Assembly (NCBI RefSeq): GCF_004551525.1 | Contig: NZ_SATR01000019.1 | Location: 32,881-96,880, forward strand | Length of the DNA: 64,000 nucleotides | Direction: 5' to 3' | Origin: Vibrio ouci | GTDB lineage: Bacteria > Pseudomonadota > Gammaproteobacteria > Enterobacterales > Vibrionaceae | Part shown: positions 48,815-56,151 of the stretch, piece after piece | Numbering within the stretch: position 1 is the first letter of the stretch | How the letters are laid out: each line of letters starts with the position of its first letter | The notes under the pieces: model-generated | Seen by the model: the letters and a program-made list of their open reading frames with translations, nothing else | Databases searched by the model: none | What the model was told of the DNA's origin: nothing | Made by a program: the position numbers and the translations under genes

Positions 48815-50346
48815 CGTACCGCGGTAAACTCATCCCAATTATCCAGTAGTAAATCCACCAGCTTAGGTTCGAAGTGTTTGCCTTTTTGGCTAATGATCTC
48901 TTGTCTAATCTGATCATCACTCCAAGGTTCTTTATAGCTGCGCTTAGAGCCCAGCGCATCAAAGACATCCGCCAGAGCAGCAATCCTGCCGCTAATTGGA
49001 ATACCTTCACCTATCAATGAGTTTGGATAGCCACTACCGTCCCACTTTTCATGGTGGAAAGCCGCGATCTCTTTCGCTTTGACAATCAAGCGACGCGTAG
49101 AGCGGTCTAGGATTTCAACGCCATAATCAACGTGCTTTTTCATCTCTTCCCATTCGTCTGCATCCAACTTCCCTGGTTTATGGAGAATGGAATCAGGCAC
49201 AGCGACCTTACCTACATCGTGTAGTGGTGCAGCATGTTTGATCATATTGGCTTCTTCAGGGCTAAGGCCATAAAGCAAAGCAAGCTTCTCACTGTAAATT
49301 GAAACTCGCTGCACATGAGCGCCAGTTTCTCGGCTACGTGCCTCAACTGCATTTGCTAGGCTATAAACCAGCTCTTTGGAGGTTTCACGGATATCCAACA
49401 TCAAGTTTAAATTCTCAAACGTAAGTCCAATATTTTGCATATAGATTTCGAGCAATTGAATGTCTAGCTCAGACAAAACTTGATGAAAGTTGACGTACAG
49501 TAAGCTATCGACGCCTTGCTCATCATGGGCGTAAAAAACGAACGCATCGCCAAAGTGTTGTGAGCGGCGACCCTCTAGAACGGTTTGACAGCGACTCGCG
49601 ACCTCTTCAGGTAACTTCTCAATCGCACATTCACTGTAACAATCAACATAGTCTCCTGTTGCTGCTAAGGTAAGGGCACGCGAAGGCTCACCATCAGGTC
49701 GAGGTTTTACCACACAGTAAAACGCAGACTTTTCCAATTGCAGTAAAGAGGTAAGCTGTTCAAGTACTGACGATGCATAGGTTTGGAGTGTGGTGGTGTT
49801 TTGCACTTTGGCTGACGACTCAATAACTTTCTTCAAGCCTGTTTTTTGCGCGTCAATAAGGCATAAATCTCGATAAGATCTCAACATCGAATAAAGCAAT
49901 GTTTTTAGCTTTTGGATAGTGAGCTCGGTCTTCTCTTTATAGTCATCAATTTCATACTCACGAATGACCACATCTTCCGGCGCTTGTCCCGCCTGTCCAG
50001 TACGCAGAACAACACGAATTAATTTATCTTTAACCTCATCTCGCAGATATTTTACCAATTCAAGTCCTGCATGATCGCTTTCCATCACGACATCAACCAG
50101 TGCAAGGGCGATACCAGTATGTTGATGATAAACCTGTTTGGCTTCTTGAGCAGAAAAAGCAGAAATGAGATTAAGCGGACGACCATCAAAGGAAAATCCT
50201 GATAAAGCTAAACGAGTGATTTGGTGCACCTGCTCATCATCATCAACAAGCAATACAGTCCAAGGTTCAGCTTGCTTGTGCTGATTAGTCGGAGGATCAG
50301 TCTCGTTCTTGTTGTAGTCTGCGAACAATTCCATTTGCTCATCCAA
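48796..50346 (-). CDS. Response regulator-DUF3369-HD-GYP c-di-GMP phosphodiesterase
   Basis: A 516-residue cytoplasmic regulator. The receiver has VLLVDDDEQVHQ and the phospho-acceptor Asp85 in LALVDVVMES. A DUF3369 domain (about 165-310) follows, then an HD-GYP phosphodiesterase domain with HAAPLHDVGK, AVPDSILHKPGK and HHEKWDGSGYP. Phosphorylation should switch c-di-GMP breakdown. It is the intact paralogue of the broken gene at 36405-37925. Its 3' end overlaps that of the convergent kinase by 19 bases, an unusual arrangement that could couple expression by antisense transcription. Confidence 0.9.
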   Translation of the reverse strand: MDEQMELFADYNKNETDPPTNQHKQAEPWTVLLVDDDEQVHQITRLALSGFSFDGRPLNLISAFSAQEAKQVYHQHTGIALALVDVVMESDHAGLELVKYLRDEVKDKLIRVVLRTGQAGQAPEDVVIREYEIDDYKEKTELTIQKLKTLLYSMLRSYRDLCLIDAQKTGLKKVIESSAKVQNTTTLQTYASSVLEQLTSLLQLEKSAFYCVVKPRPDGEPSRALTLAATGDYVDCYSECAIEKLPEEVASRCQTVLEGRRSQHFGDAFVFYAHDEQGVDSLLYVNFHQVLSELDIQLLEIYMQNIGLTFENLNLMLDIRETSKELVYSLANAVEARSRETGAHVQRVSIYSEKLALLYGLSPEEANMIKHAAPLHDVGKVAVPDSILHKPGKLDADEWEEMKKHVDYGVEILDRSTRRLIVKAKEIAAFHHEKWDGSGYPNSLIGEGIPISGRIAALADVFDALGSKRSYKEPWSDDQIRQEIISQKGKHFEPKLVDLLLDNWDEFTAVRQSLPD

Positions 50347-50445
50347 TAAATATATTAGCCCTAACTTAGGTTTAGCACAGTTCTAGCCATTTATGGGATT
50401 AGCTGCTCAACCCTTGAGAGCCACTCGCCACTATTTATTGGTAAG

Positions 50446-51450
50446 TTAGTTAAGCGTCAGTACTGTTGAGCGTTCGACAAGCGTCGGTTCTAGCTGAACC
50501 ACCTGAGCATCGGTGGAGCCACCTTCAACCTTATTAAGCAAAGCTTCAACGGCTGCCTTACCAAGGCGATATTTGGGTTGATGGATTGTGGTAAGCGAGG
50601 GAGTCATGAACTTGGCGATATGAATGTCATCATAGCCAATAATAGAGAGGTCTTGAGGAATATGGATGCCTTTTTCATGGGCGGCGTTAATCACCCCCAT
50701 CGCCATCATATCGTTACAGACAAAGATAGCGCTTGGTAGTTTGCCTTTAGCATAGATGCGGTTAAAGGCGTCATAGCCCCCTTCGCATTCAAAGTCAGCT
50801 TCTACAATCCAGTCAGCGCTAAATGTCAGCCCTGCTTCGTTGATGGCGCGTTTATAGCCTTCATAACGCATTTGGGCTTGATGCTTAACTAACGGACCAG
50901 TGATACAGCCAATCTGCTTATGTCCGCAATCTATTAAGTGCTTCGCCGCAAGGTAACCACCACGTAAGGAGTTATCTTGAATCTTGTCACTGGTGAACAA
51001 CATTGGTCCCCAATCCATCACCACAACAGGAATGTCAGGGTACTGCTCAAAGACATCGATACGCTCACCTTCAAGAGAGGAACACATCAATATCAGACCG
51101 TCGACACGCTTTTGCAATAGGGTATCAATCGAACCGCGCATGCGCTCGTTATCCCCTTCGGTATTGCACAGAATAAGGTTATAGCCTTTGTGATAACAGC
51201 TGCGCTCGACACCTTTAACTACCTCACCAAAGAACGGGTTAGTTGATGTCGTCACCAACATACCAATGGTTTTAGTGCGATTCACTTTAAGGCTGCGAGC
51301 AAGCGCGGAAGGACGGTAGTTAAGCTCTCTAGCGGCGCTGTTGACGCGCTCTGAGATTTCTTCACTGACGTATCGAGACTTGTTAATGACATGGCTAACC
51401 GTAGAAGTTGATACTCCGGCTAGTTTGGCAATATCCTTCATTGTCGCCAT
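50446..51450 (-). CDS. rbsR: Ribose operon repressor RbsR (LacI family)
   Basis: A 334-residue LacI-type repressor. MATMKDIAKLAGVSTSTVSH is the helix-turn-helix and NYRPSALARSLK the hinge helix. The periplasmic-binding-like sensor domain has GMLVTTSTNPFFGEVVKG and VGYDD-type motifs. It closely resembles E. coli RbsR and follows rbsK in the usual rbsB-rbsK-rbsR order. It should repress rbs until ribose is present. The operon head is missing here, so its operator target is not in the window. Confidence 0.92.
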   Translation of the reverse strand: MATMKDIAKLAGVSTSTVSHVINKSRYVSEEISERVNSAARELNYRPSALARSLKVNRTKTIGMLVTTSTNPFFGEVVKGVERSCYHKGYNLILCNTEGDNERMRGSIDTLLQKRVDGLILMCSSLEGERIDVFEQYPDIPVVVMDWGPMLFTSDKIQDNSLRGGYLAAKHLIDCGHKQIGCITGPLVKHQAQMRYEGYKRAINEAGLTFSADWIVEADFECEGGYDAFNRIYAKGKLPSAIFVCNDMMAMGVINAAHEKGIHIPQDLSIIGYDDIHIAKFMTPSLTTIHQPKYRLGKAAVEALLNKVEGGSTDAQVVQLEPTLVERSTVLTLN

Positions 51451-51478
51451 GTCATTGTCTCCATACGTGGGTCTTGAG

Positions 51479-52399
51479 TTAGATTCGTTGTTCTAGAAAT
51501 GCATTCACTTCATCACGTGTCGGAATGGATGTTTGAGCACCAAATCGAGTCACAGAGATAGCCGCAGCTGCATGAGCAAACTTAATCGCTGATTCTAAAG
51601 GCAAATCTTCTAATAGACCAGTGACCAATGCCCCATTAAAGGTATCTCCCGCCGCTGTGGTGTCTGTCGCATCCACTTTGAAGCCTGCAATGAGCTCACC
51701 ACGGCCATTTTGGCTTAACCACACGCCCTTAGCGCCTAAGGTAATCAGCACAATTTCAATACCCTTGCGGTGAAGTGCATTCGCCGCTTCTTGAGCACTG
51801 TCGTTATCGGTTACTGTCACGCCCGTTAGCACTTCCGCTTCAGTCTCATTCGGCGTAATCACATCAACACATGCAAGCAGTGAATCTGGTAATTCTCGCG
51901 CTGGCGCTGGGTTCAAAATAACGTTAGTGCGAGCTTCTTTTGCTACTTGCGCCGCTTTTTCAATACCACACATAGGGGTTTCTAGCTGCATCAGCAAGTA
52001 GTTTGCTTGGCGAATGCGTTCAAGATCAGGCTCGATCGCTTCTGCGGTTAATTTGGCGTTCGCTTCTGCTGAGATACAAATACTGTTCTCGCCGCTGTCT
52101 GATACTTGGATCATCGCAATCCCTGTCGGGCAGTTTGGCTGCATTTTCACACCCGTGATGTTGATGTTATCCATCTTGAAGTTTTCACGAATATTAATAC
52201 CAAACGCGTCATCACCGACACAAGCAATAAAGCCCGTGTCTGCTTTCAGGCGAGCGGCAGCCACCGCTTGGTTTGCCCCTTTACCACCAGGAATAACTTG
52301 ATAGTTTCGACCATGCAACGTCTCGCCTGGGCGAGGAAAAGAAGGCACTTGAAGAACATGGTCAGCGTTAACACTACCTAAAACCACTAACTTATTCAT
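51479..52399 (-). CDS. rbsK: Ribokinase
   Basis: A 306-residue PfkB-family kinase that phosphorylates ribose to ribose-5-phosphate. NKLVVLGSVNADHVLQVPSFPRPGETLHG and GGKGANQAVAAARL form the ribose site. The C-terminal DTTAAGDTFNGAL motif contains the catalytic Asp. It has a GAGGATAACC ribosome site. It lies between the rbsB remnant and rbsR. With the rbs operon head lost, its expression must come from a new or internal promoter. Confidence 0.95.
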   Translation of the reverse strand: MNKLVVLGSVNADHVLQVPSFPRPGETLHGRNYQVIPGGKGANQAVAAARLKADTGFIACVGDDAFGINIRENFKMDNINITGVKMQPNCPTGIAMIQVSDSGENSICISAEANAKLTAEAIEPDLERIRQANYLLMQLETPMCGIEKAAQVAKEARTNVILNPAPARELPDSLLACVDVITPNETEAEVLTGVTVTDNDSAQEAANALHRKGIEIVLITLGAKGVWLSQNGRGELIAGFKVDATDTTAAGDTFNGALVTGLLEDLPLESAIKFAHAAAAISVTRFGAQTSIPTRDEVNAFLEQRI

Positions 52400-52542
52400 A
52401 CGGTTATCCTCGGTTCTTTGTGAACCTTTTATACAATTTGAACAGGAATAATAAGTTTGCGTTCTTAAATAGAGCTAAAGAACGCAAGCTTATTCGCCCT
52501 CCCTCCCATACGACAGATAAAATGGGAAGGAAGGCAGAATTA

Positions 52543-53307
52543 CTACTTAGTAATGACTTTCAGAGGAACTGGGATGTAGTGCTCAACAGTTGTACCTTTC
52601 AACACTTTATCCGCTGTTTCGATACCTAGCGCACCAATCAGATCCGGCTGCTGTGCAATCGTTGCTGATAACTTGCCACGGTTAACCGCTGCGATACCAT
52701 CATCTGTGCCATCAAAGCCAACAATCATCACGTCTTTACCCGAAGCTTGAACCGCACGAAGAGCACCTAGCGCCATTTCGTCATTCTGAGCAAATACCGC
52801 TTGTACATCTGGGTTCGCCGCCAGTAGGTTTTCCATTACGTTTAGACCTTTAGTACGGTCAAAGTCAGCAGGTTGACTCGCCAGTACGTTCATGTCGCTA
52901 CCTTTAACAGCGTTCATAAAGCCTTCACCACGCTCACGCGCCGCTGAAGTACCCGCAATACCTTCTAGCTGGATAACCTTAGCTTTCATACCCACTTTTT
53001 CGACAATGTAGTTACCCGCCATCTCGCCGCCAACTACGTTATCAGACGCAATGTGACTCACAACTTCACCACGGCTTGCACCACGGTCAAGTGTCAACAC
53101 TGGGATGTTAGAACGGTTAGCCATGCGAATCGCATTTGAAACCGCATCTGAATCCGTTGGGTTGATCAGAATTGCTTTCACACCACGGATAGTAAGGTCT
53201 TCAATGTTTGATAGCTCTTTACTAGGGTCATTCTGCGAATCCAGAACAATCAGGTCGTAACCAAGCTCTTTTGCCTTCGCTTCCGCACCATCTTTCATGG
53301 TGACAAA
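52543..53307 (-). pseudogene. rbsB: Ribose-binding protein RbsB, 5'-truncated
   Basis: The C-terminal 254 codons of RbsB, ending with the normal stop. The similarity to E. coli RbsB (DGA...[47 protein letters not shown]) begins exactly at FVT-MKDG, equivalent to about residue 41 of the precursor. Upstream, in the same frame, a stop codon appears four codons before (TAA-ATA-TAT-TTT). The signal peptide and first strands are absent, so any product from the ATG at 53298 would stay in the cytoplasm and be misfolded. The upstream rbsD, rbsA and rbsC genes are not in the window. Confidence 0.88.
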
Positions 53308-53981
53308 ATATATTTAGGGTTGTTCATAGCTTCAGGGGTTTCAGCAAGTGACTAAGGTTATCAGATCACCAGTGTTATAGGTACTTTGTTAGTAGCATTC
53401 CATTCTATGTAGCTACTCTAGGCATTTCTATCTATCTGCCAATAATTAACTAGGCACACCAAAACACGTTCCGAAGGAACGAATAACAGTGCTCTTATTG
53501 GATATGGTTTCAAAGGAACGTTAGTTCCTTACATGGATAGACAGGAATCCCACATTTCACAACGGTAGATTTGCTTTAGATTGGATTGTCATTATCCCAC
53601 ATTTGGCACTACCTCATAACTAGGAAACGTCATTAGATTTGCACTCCTTAAACGTTTCAAAACCAGTACTGATAAGGGTTCACTACTTAGGACATAAACA
53701 TTTATTGCTGTCCTATTTGGTTAGGTAGTGACGATTTAGGCACTACCAAAAGTAGGCTATAGAACCATGGTTTAAATATGGGGTTAGCCTTAAGGGTTGA
53801 AATAGTCATTTTATAGGTTGGATCATATGGTTAGGATCTGAGGGTTATATTAGGGATTGCTAACACAATCAAAGTCATAACTTATTGAACCATCTAGAGT
53901 AGATCTAGAAAAATTGAAACATGACATAAGCTATAGAAATGAAACTTTCATAGCATAAGTAGCATATTCACAATTAATTTT
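53308..53981. other. Non-coding left part of the inserted phage-like segment
   Basis: Starts at the rbsB breakpoint. No convincing gene. It is AT-rich and contains the first copy of the paired palindromes (53467-53530), two copies of CCCACATTT near 53550 and 53598, and several short phrases built on CACTAC/GTAGTG. Confidence 0.5.
53467..53530 (+). repeat. Paired palindrome element, copy 1
   Basis: Hairpin 1 is CGTTCC-GAA-GGAACG (53467-53481). Hairpin 2 is AAGGAAC-GTTA-GTTCCTT (53513-53530). The spacer holds TTATTGGATATGGTT. All four arms use the same GGAAC/GTTCC word. The frame through it would read LIGYGFKGTLVPY. Confidence 0.8.
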
Positions 53982-54026
53982 ATGAAATATCCTATAAGGG
54001 AATTTAAATTAATGAGGCTATTACTT

Positions 54027-54401
54027 ATGAGAAAGTTAGACTTTAATAAACCTAGTGTCTGTGGGATTGGTTATATAGGTACTGAAGTAGATCCCGATGA
54101 ATATCCATTAATTTATGGTAGATGGAAAGCCATGATCAATATGGGATATAACAAGACTTACAAACTATACAATGGTTACTTAGTTAATAAGGAATGGCAT
54201 TGCTTTAGTATCTTTGCTATTTGGTTCATTAAGCAGTGTGAACTCTTAGGGATAGATCCAAAGGTTAAGAATTATAACTATGTGCTTAACTGTACTGCTG
54301 GATCTATCAGAGGTCATGAGGTTCATTCCCCTGCAAACACTAGGCTTATGACTAAGAGTGAACAGCAGTATGCTACTAACAATGATGTTAGGTTTATCTA
54401 G
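54027..54401 (+). CDS. Possible phage HNH/AP2-type DNA-binding protein
   Basis: A 124-residue protein starting at the ATG at 54027, which has GAGG about 9 bases upstream. In-frame ATGs at 53982 and 54012 are alternatives. The arrangement Y-x-RW-x-x-M ... Y-x-GY-x-V-x-x-x-W-x-x-F-x-x-F-x-x-W (residues ~25-75), followed by a VLNCTAGSIRGHEVHSPANTRLMT tail, resembles homing-endonuclease-like proteins of bacteriophages with HNH and AP2 parts. Clear HNH histidines are not evident, so it may be degenerate or only a DNA binder. It supports a phage origin of the segment. Confidence 0.5.
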   Translation: MRKLDFNKPSVCGIGYIGTEVDPDEYPLIYGRWKAMINMGYNKTYKLYNGYLVNKEWHCFSIFAIWFIKQCELLGIDPKVKNYNYVLNCTAGSIRGHEVHSPANTRLMTKSEQQYATNNDVRFI

Positions 54402-54666
54402 TGCTGCTCGTCAGCAGTTTCCGAAGGAAACTATTCAATTATCTATTATGGATATTGGTTATAAGGAAACGTTAGTTTCCTATTCCTTGGCGAGAATGAA
54501 CGTCTTTAAATTTAAATTATCCTATCTCTCTAATAGTGATTTAATTCCATTTCATTCAATGGATAATTTCTATTTAAATGTAGTTCATTCGAAGCTCCAT
54601 AACATGGATGTTATGGATTCGGGCTATCCACTAGTGAAAGGGAACTTTGTTCCCGTAGTTTCATGA
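54358..54666 (+). CDS. Doubtful ORF containing the palindrome elements
   Basis: A 102-codon frame overlapping the end of the previous gene. It runs through palindrome copies 2 and 3, giving IMDIGYKETLVSYS and MDSGYPLVKGNFVPVVS, which resemble each other and the translation of copy 1. Either the palindromes sit inside a real repetitive phage gene, or the frame is open by chance. There is no clear ribosome site. Confidence 0.25.
   Translation: MNSSMLLTMMLGLSSAARQQFPKETIQLSIMDIGYKETLVSYSLARMNVFKFKLSYLSNSDLIPFHSMDNFYLNVVHSKLHNMDVMDSGYPLVKGNFVPVVS
54416..54482 (+). repeat. Paired palindrome element, copy 2
   Basis: Hairpin 1 is AGTTTCC-GAA-GGAAACT (54416-54432). Hairpin 2 is TAAGGAAAC-GTTA-GTTTCCTA (54462-54482). 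The spacer holds TTATGGATATTGGTT. Compared with copy 1, every arm has changed from GGAAC/GTTCC to GGAAAC/GTTTCC, so base pairing is kept in both hairpins. Confidence 0.8.
54598..54654 (+). repeat. Palindrome element, copy 3 (divergent)
   Basis: CCATAAC-ATGGAT-GTTATGG (54598-54617) followed by GGGAAC-TTT-GTTCCC (54640-54654). Between them lies TTATGGATTCGGGCTAT, related to the spacers of copies 1 and 2. Confidence 0.6.
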
Positions 54667-54689
54667 GCATTTAATATAATTCTGATAAT

Positions 54690-54950
54690 GTGTTGTAGCA
54701 CAGGGACAAGAATTTTAATTCTTATAGTCCCGTAGCTATTTCACATTATGACTGAATTATGTTGAATGTGGATTTTTGTACACATTCAGGTGTGTAGCTA
54801 GTGTGATGATGCTAAATGAGGGATTCCCACCTTATAGCTATTCTCTTTATTGGTTCGGCTGGTGGACATAGACTAATGACAATTCACTCAGTAGTGGTAT
54901 TATGGTTCTGCTCTTGTAGTAGCCGACAATAGCAAACCGTAAGAAATGAT
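54690..54950. other. Hairpin-rich non-coding stretch
   Basis: No gene. A 12-bp stem GGGAC-AAGAATT / AATTCTT-ATA-GTCCC lies at 54703-54731 and a GAATGTG / CACATTC stem near 54763-54788. A distant pair TCGGCT / AGCCGA joins about 54854 to 54922. It may be a structured RNA, an origin-like region or an intron remnant. Confidence 0.35.
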
Positions 54951-54973
54951 AAAGCCAGCTCAATGCTGGCTTT
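54951..54973. terminator. Terminator after the recombinase gene
   Basis: Perfect stem AAAGCCAGC / GCTGGCTTT with a 5-base loop, about 20 bases beyond the end of the minus-strand recombinase gene. T runs are short on either strand. Confidence 0.7.
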
Positions 54974-54992
54974 GTTATATCTGATTGTTGGA

Positions 54993-55568
54993 TCATGCTC
55001 TTTTCTGGTTCACATCATTTAGATAACGGTAAAGTGTTGCTCGACTGACACCTGCTGCTTTAGCTGCATCTACCTTACCTAGACCATTCTCATTCATTAG
55101 TCGTACTGCTTTCTCACAAGCTGCAATAGTCTTTTCAGATTGTTGCTTACCTTTGAATTTTCCTTCTGCTTTAGCTCGTTCAATACCAATAGCTTGTTTC
55201 TCTAACATCATTTCACGTTCCATCTGTGCTACCGCCGCTAGTGTTGTGAGAACCATGGTTCCAGTTGGTGTACTGGTGTCTATTCCTAGAGTCTTAATAA
55301 CCAAGGTGATCCCACGTTGTTTAAGTTCCTCAGCAAGTGTACACACACCAATTGCATTACGACCTAGACGTGACAAGTCATAAACAATGAGTGAATCCCC
55401 CTCTACCATTTCAGATAGCAGAGATTGAAGCACAGGACGTTCCATATCCTTACCACTTGCTTTCTCAGTTCGTACTTCTGCTAATGGGTAAGCTTCCATC
55501 ATTACCTTAGCTTGTTGGTCTACGTTCTGTTTAGTAGTCGAAGTACGACCATAGATAAATTGTGTCAT
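54993..55568 (-). CDS. Serine recombinase (resolvase/invertase family)
   Basis: A 191-residue site-specific recombinase, the usual size of Tn3-type resolvases and DNA invertases. I start it at MTQFIYGRTS, with AGG 8 bases upstream. An in-frame ATG ten codons earlier also exists. The catalytic Ser10 is in YGRTSTTKQN. Arginines 67 and 70 are in YDLSRLGRN. The long E helix contains MVLTTLAAVAQMEREMMLE. A C-terminal helix-turn-helix ends the protein (GKVDAAKAAGVSRATLYRYL). Direct and inverted repeats just upstream may be its res site and operator. It is probably the resolution or stability function of the inserted element. Confidence 0.9.
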   Translation of the reverse strand: MTQFIYGRTSTTKQNVDQQAKVMMEAYPLAEVRTEKASGKDMERPVLQSLLSEMVEGDSLIVYDLSRLGRNAIGVCTLAEELKQRGITLVIKTLGIDTSTPTGTMVLTTLAAVAQMEREMMLEKQAIGIERAKAEGKFKGKQQSEKTIAACEKAVRLMNENGLGKVDAAKAAGVSRATLYRYLNDVNQKRA

Positions 55569-55601
55569 GTAATAGCCTGTTAGTAAGAAATGTCTCATAA
55601 G

Positions 55602-55665
55602 AGACCTATAAGATACATTGCATCTTTAAGGTGGTCAATAGACCTATAAGATACATTTGTATCTT
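55602..55665. promoter_or_regulatory. Repeats upstream of the recombinase: candidate res site/operator
   Basis: AGACCTATAAGATACATT occurs at 55602-55619 and again at 55640-55657, 38 bases apart. The second copy extends into a perfect inverted repeat AAGATAC-ATTT-GTATCTT (55648-55665). A related CTTATAAGACAC lies at 55682. The placement right before the recombinase start suits a resolvase binding region. Confidence 0.5.
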
Positions 55666-56086
55666 AGTTCACATAGACATGCTTATAAGACACACCGAAA
55701 CACTACCTTTGTGTAAGCAATAGCAGCCTAAGTTATCCCCTCTTATTTCCTCTGTGACTTCTAAGCTACATCGGTGTGCTTATTCTCGATCTCACTTTTG
55801 AGCGTACCTATTCCCTATCTAATGAACCATGACCACCAGCTCAATGCAGACAGTGATAAACATAAAGATCTATAGGTGATGGGTACTTAGAACAGGTGAT
55901 AACGTTTTAGAACATTTGGGGGGGTAGTTGATGGTAATTTAGGTTTTTTACACAATACCAACAACTTACTAAATTATTTAACAATCTATAAGAGTTGCCA
56001 AAATATAGCGTAGAAATTCCCATATAAGGGTCAACACATTGTTATTCATTACCTCATTATGACCGTATAATCTTTTATGAAAAACA
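55666..56086. other. Non-coding region before the virion-like genes
   Basis: About 420 AT-rich bases with no gene. It contains a G7 run at 55917-55923 and repeated CTATAAG/CTATAGG phrases. A possible -10 element TATAAT (56076-56081) lies near the end. Confidence 0.35.
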
Positions 56087-56108
56087 AGAGACACTAGATA
56101 GTGTCTCT
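56087..56108 (+). promoter_or_regulatory. Hairpin in the leader of the virion-like gene
   Basis: Perfect 10-bp arms AGAGACACTA / TAGTGTCTCT with only GA between, about 45 bases before the start codon. In podoviruses, hairpins in front of structural genes are RNase III sites or weak terminators. Inference. Confidence 0.5.
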
Positions 56109-56151
56109 ATGAAACTAAAGAAACAAAGAACAATCGAAAGGTAGGCATATT

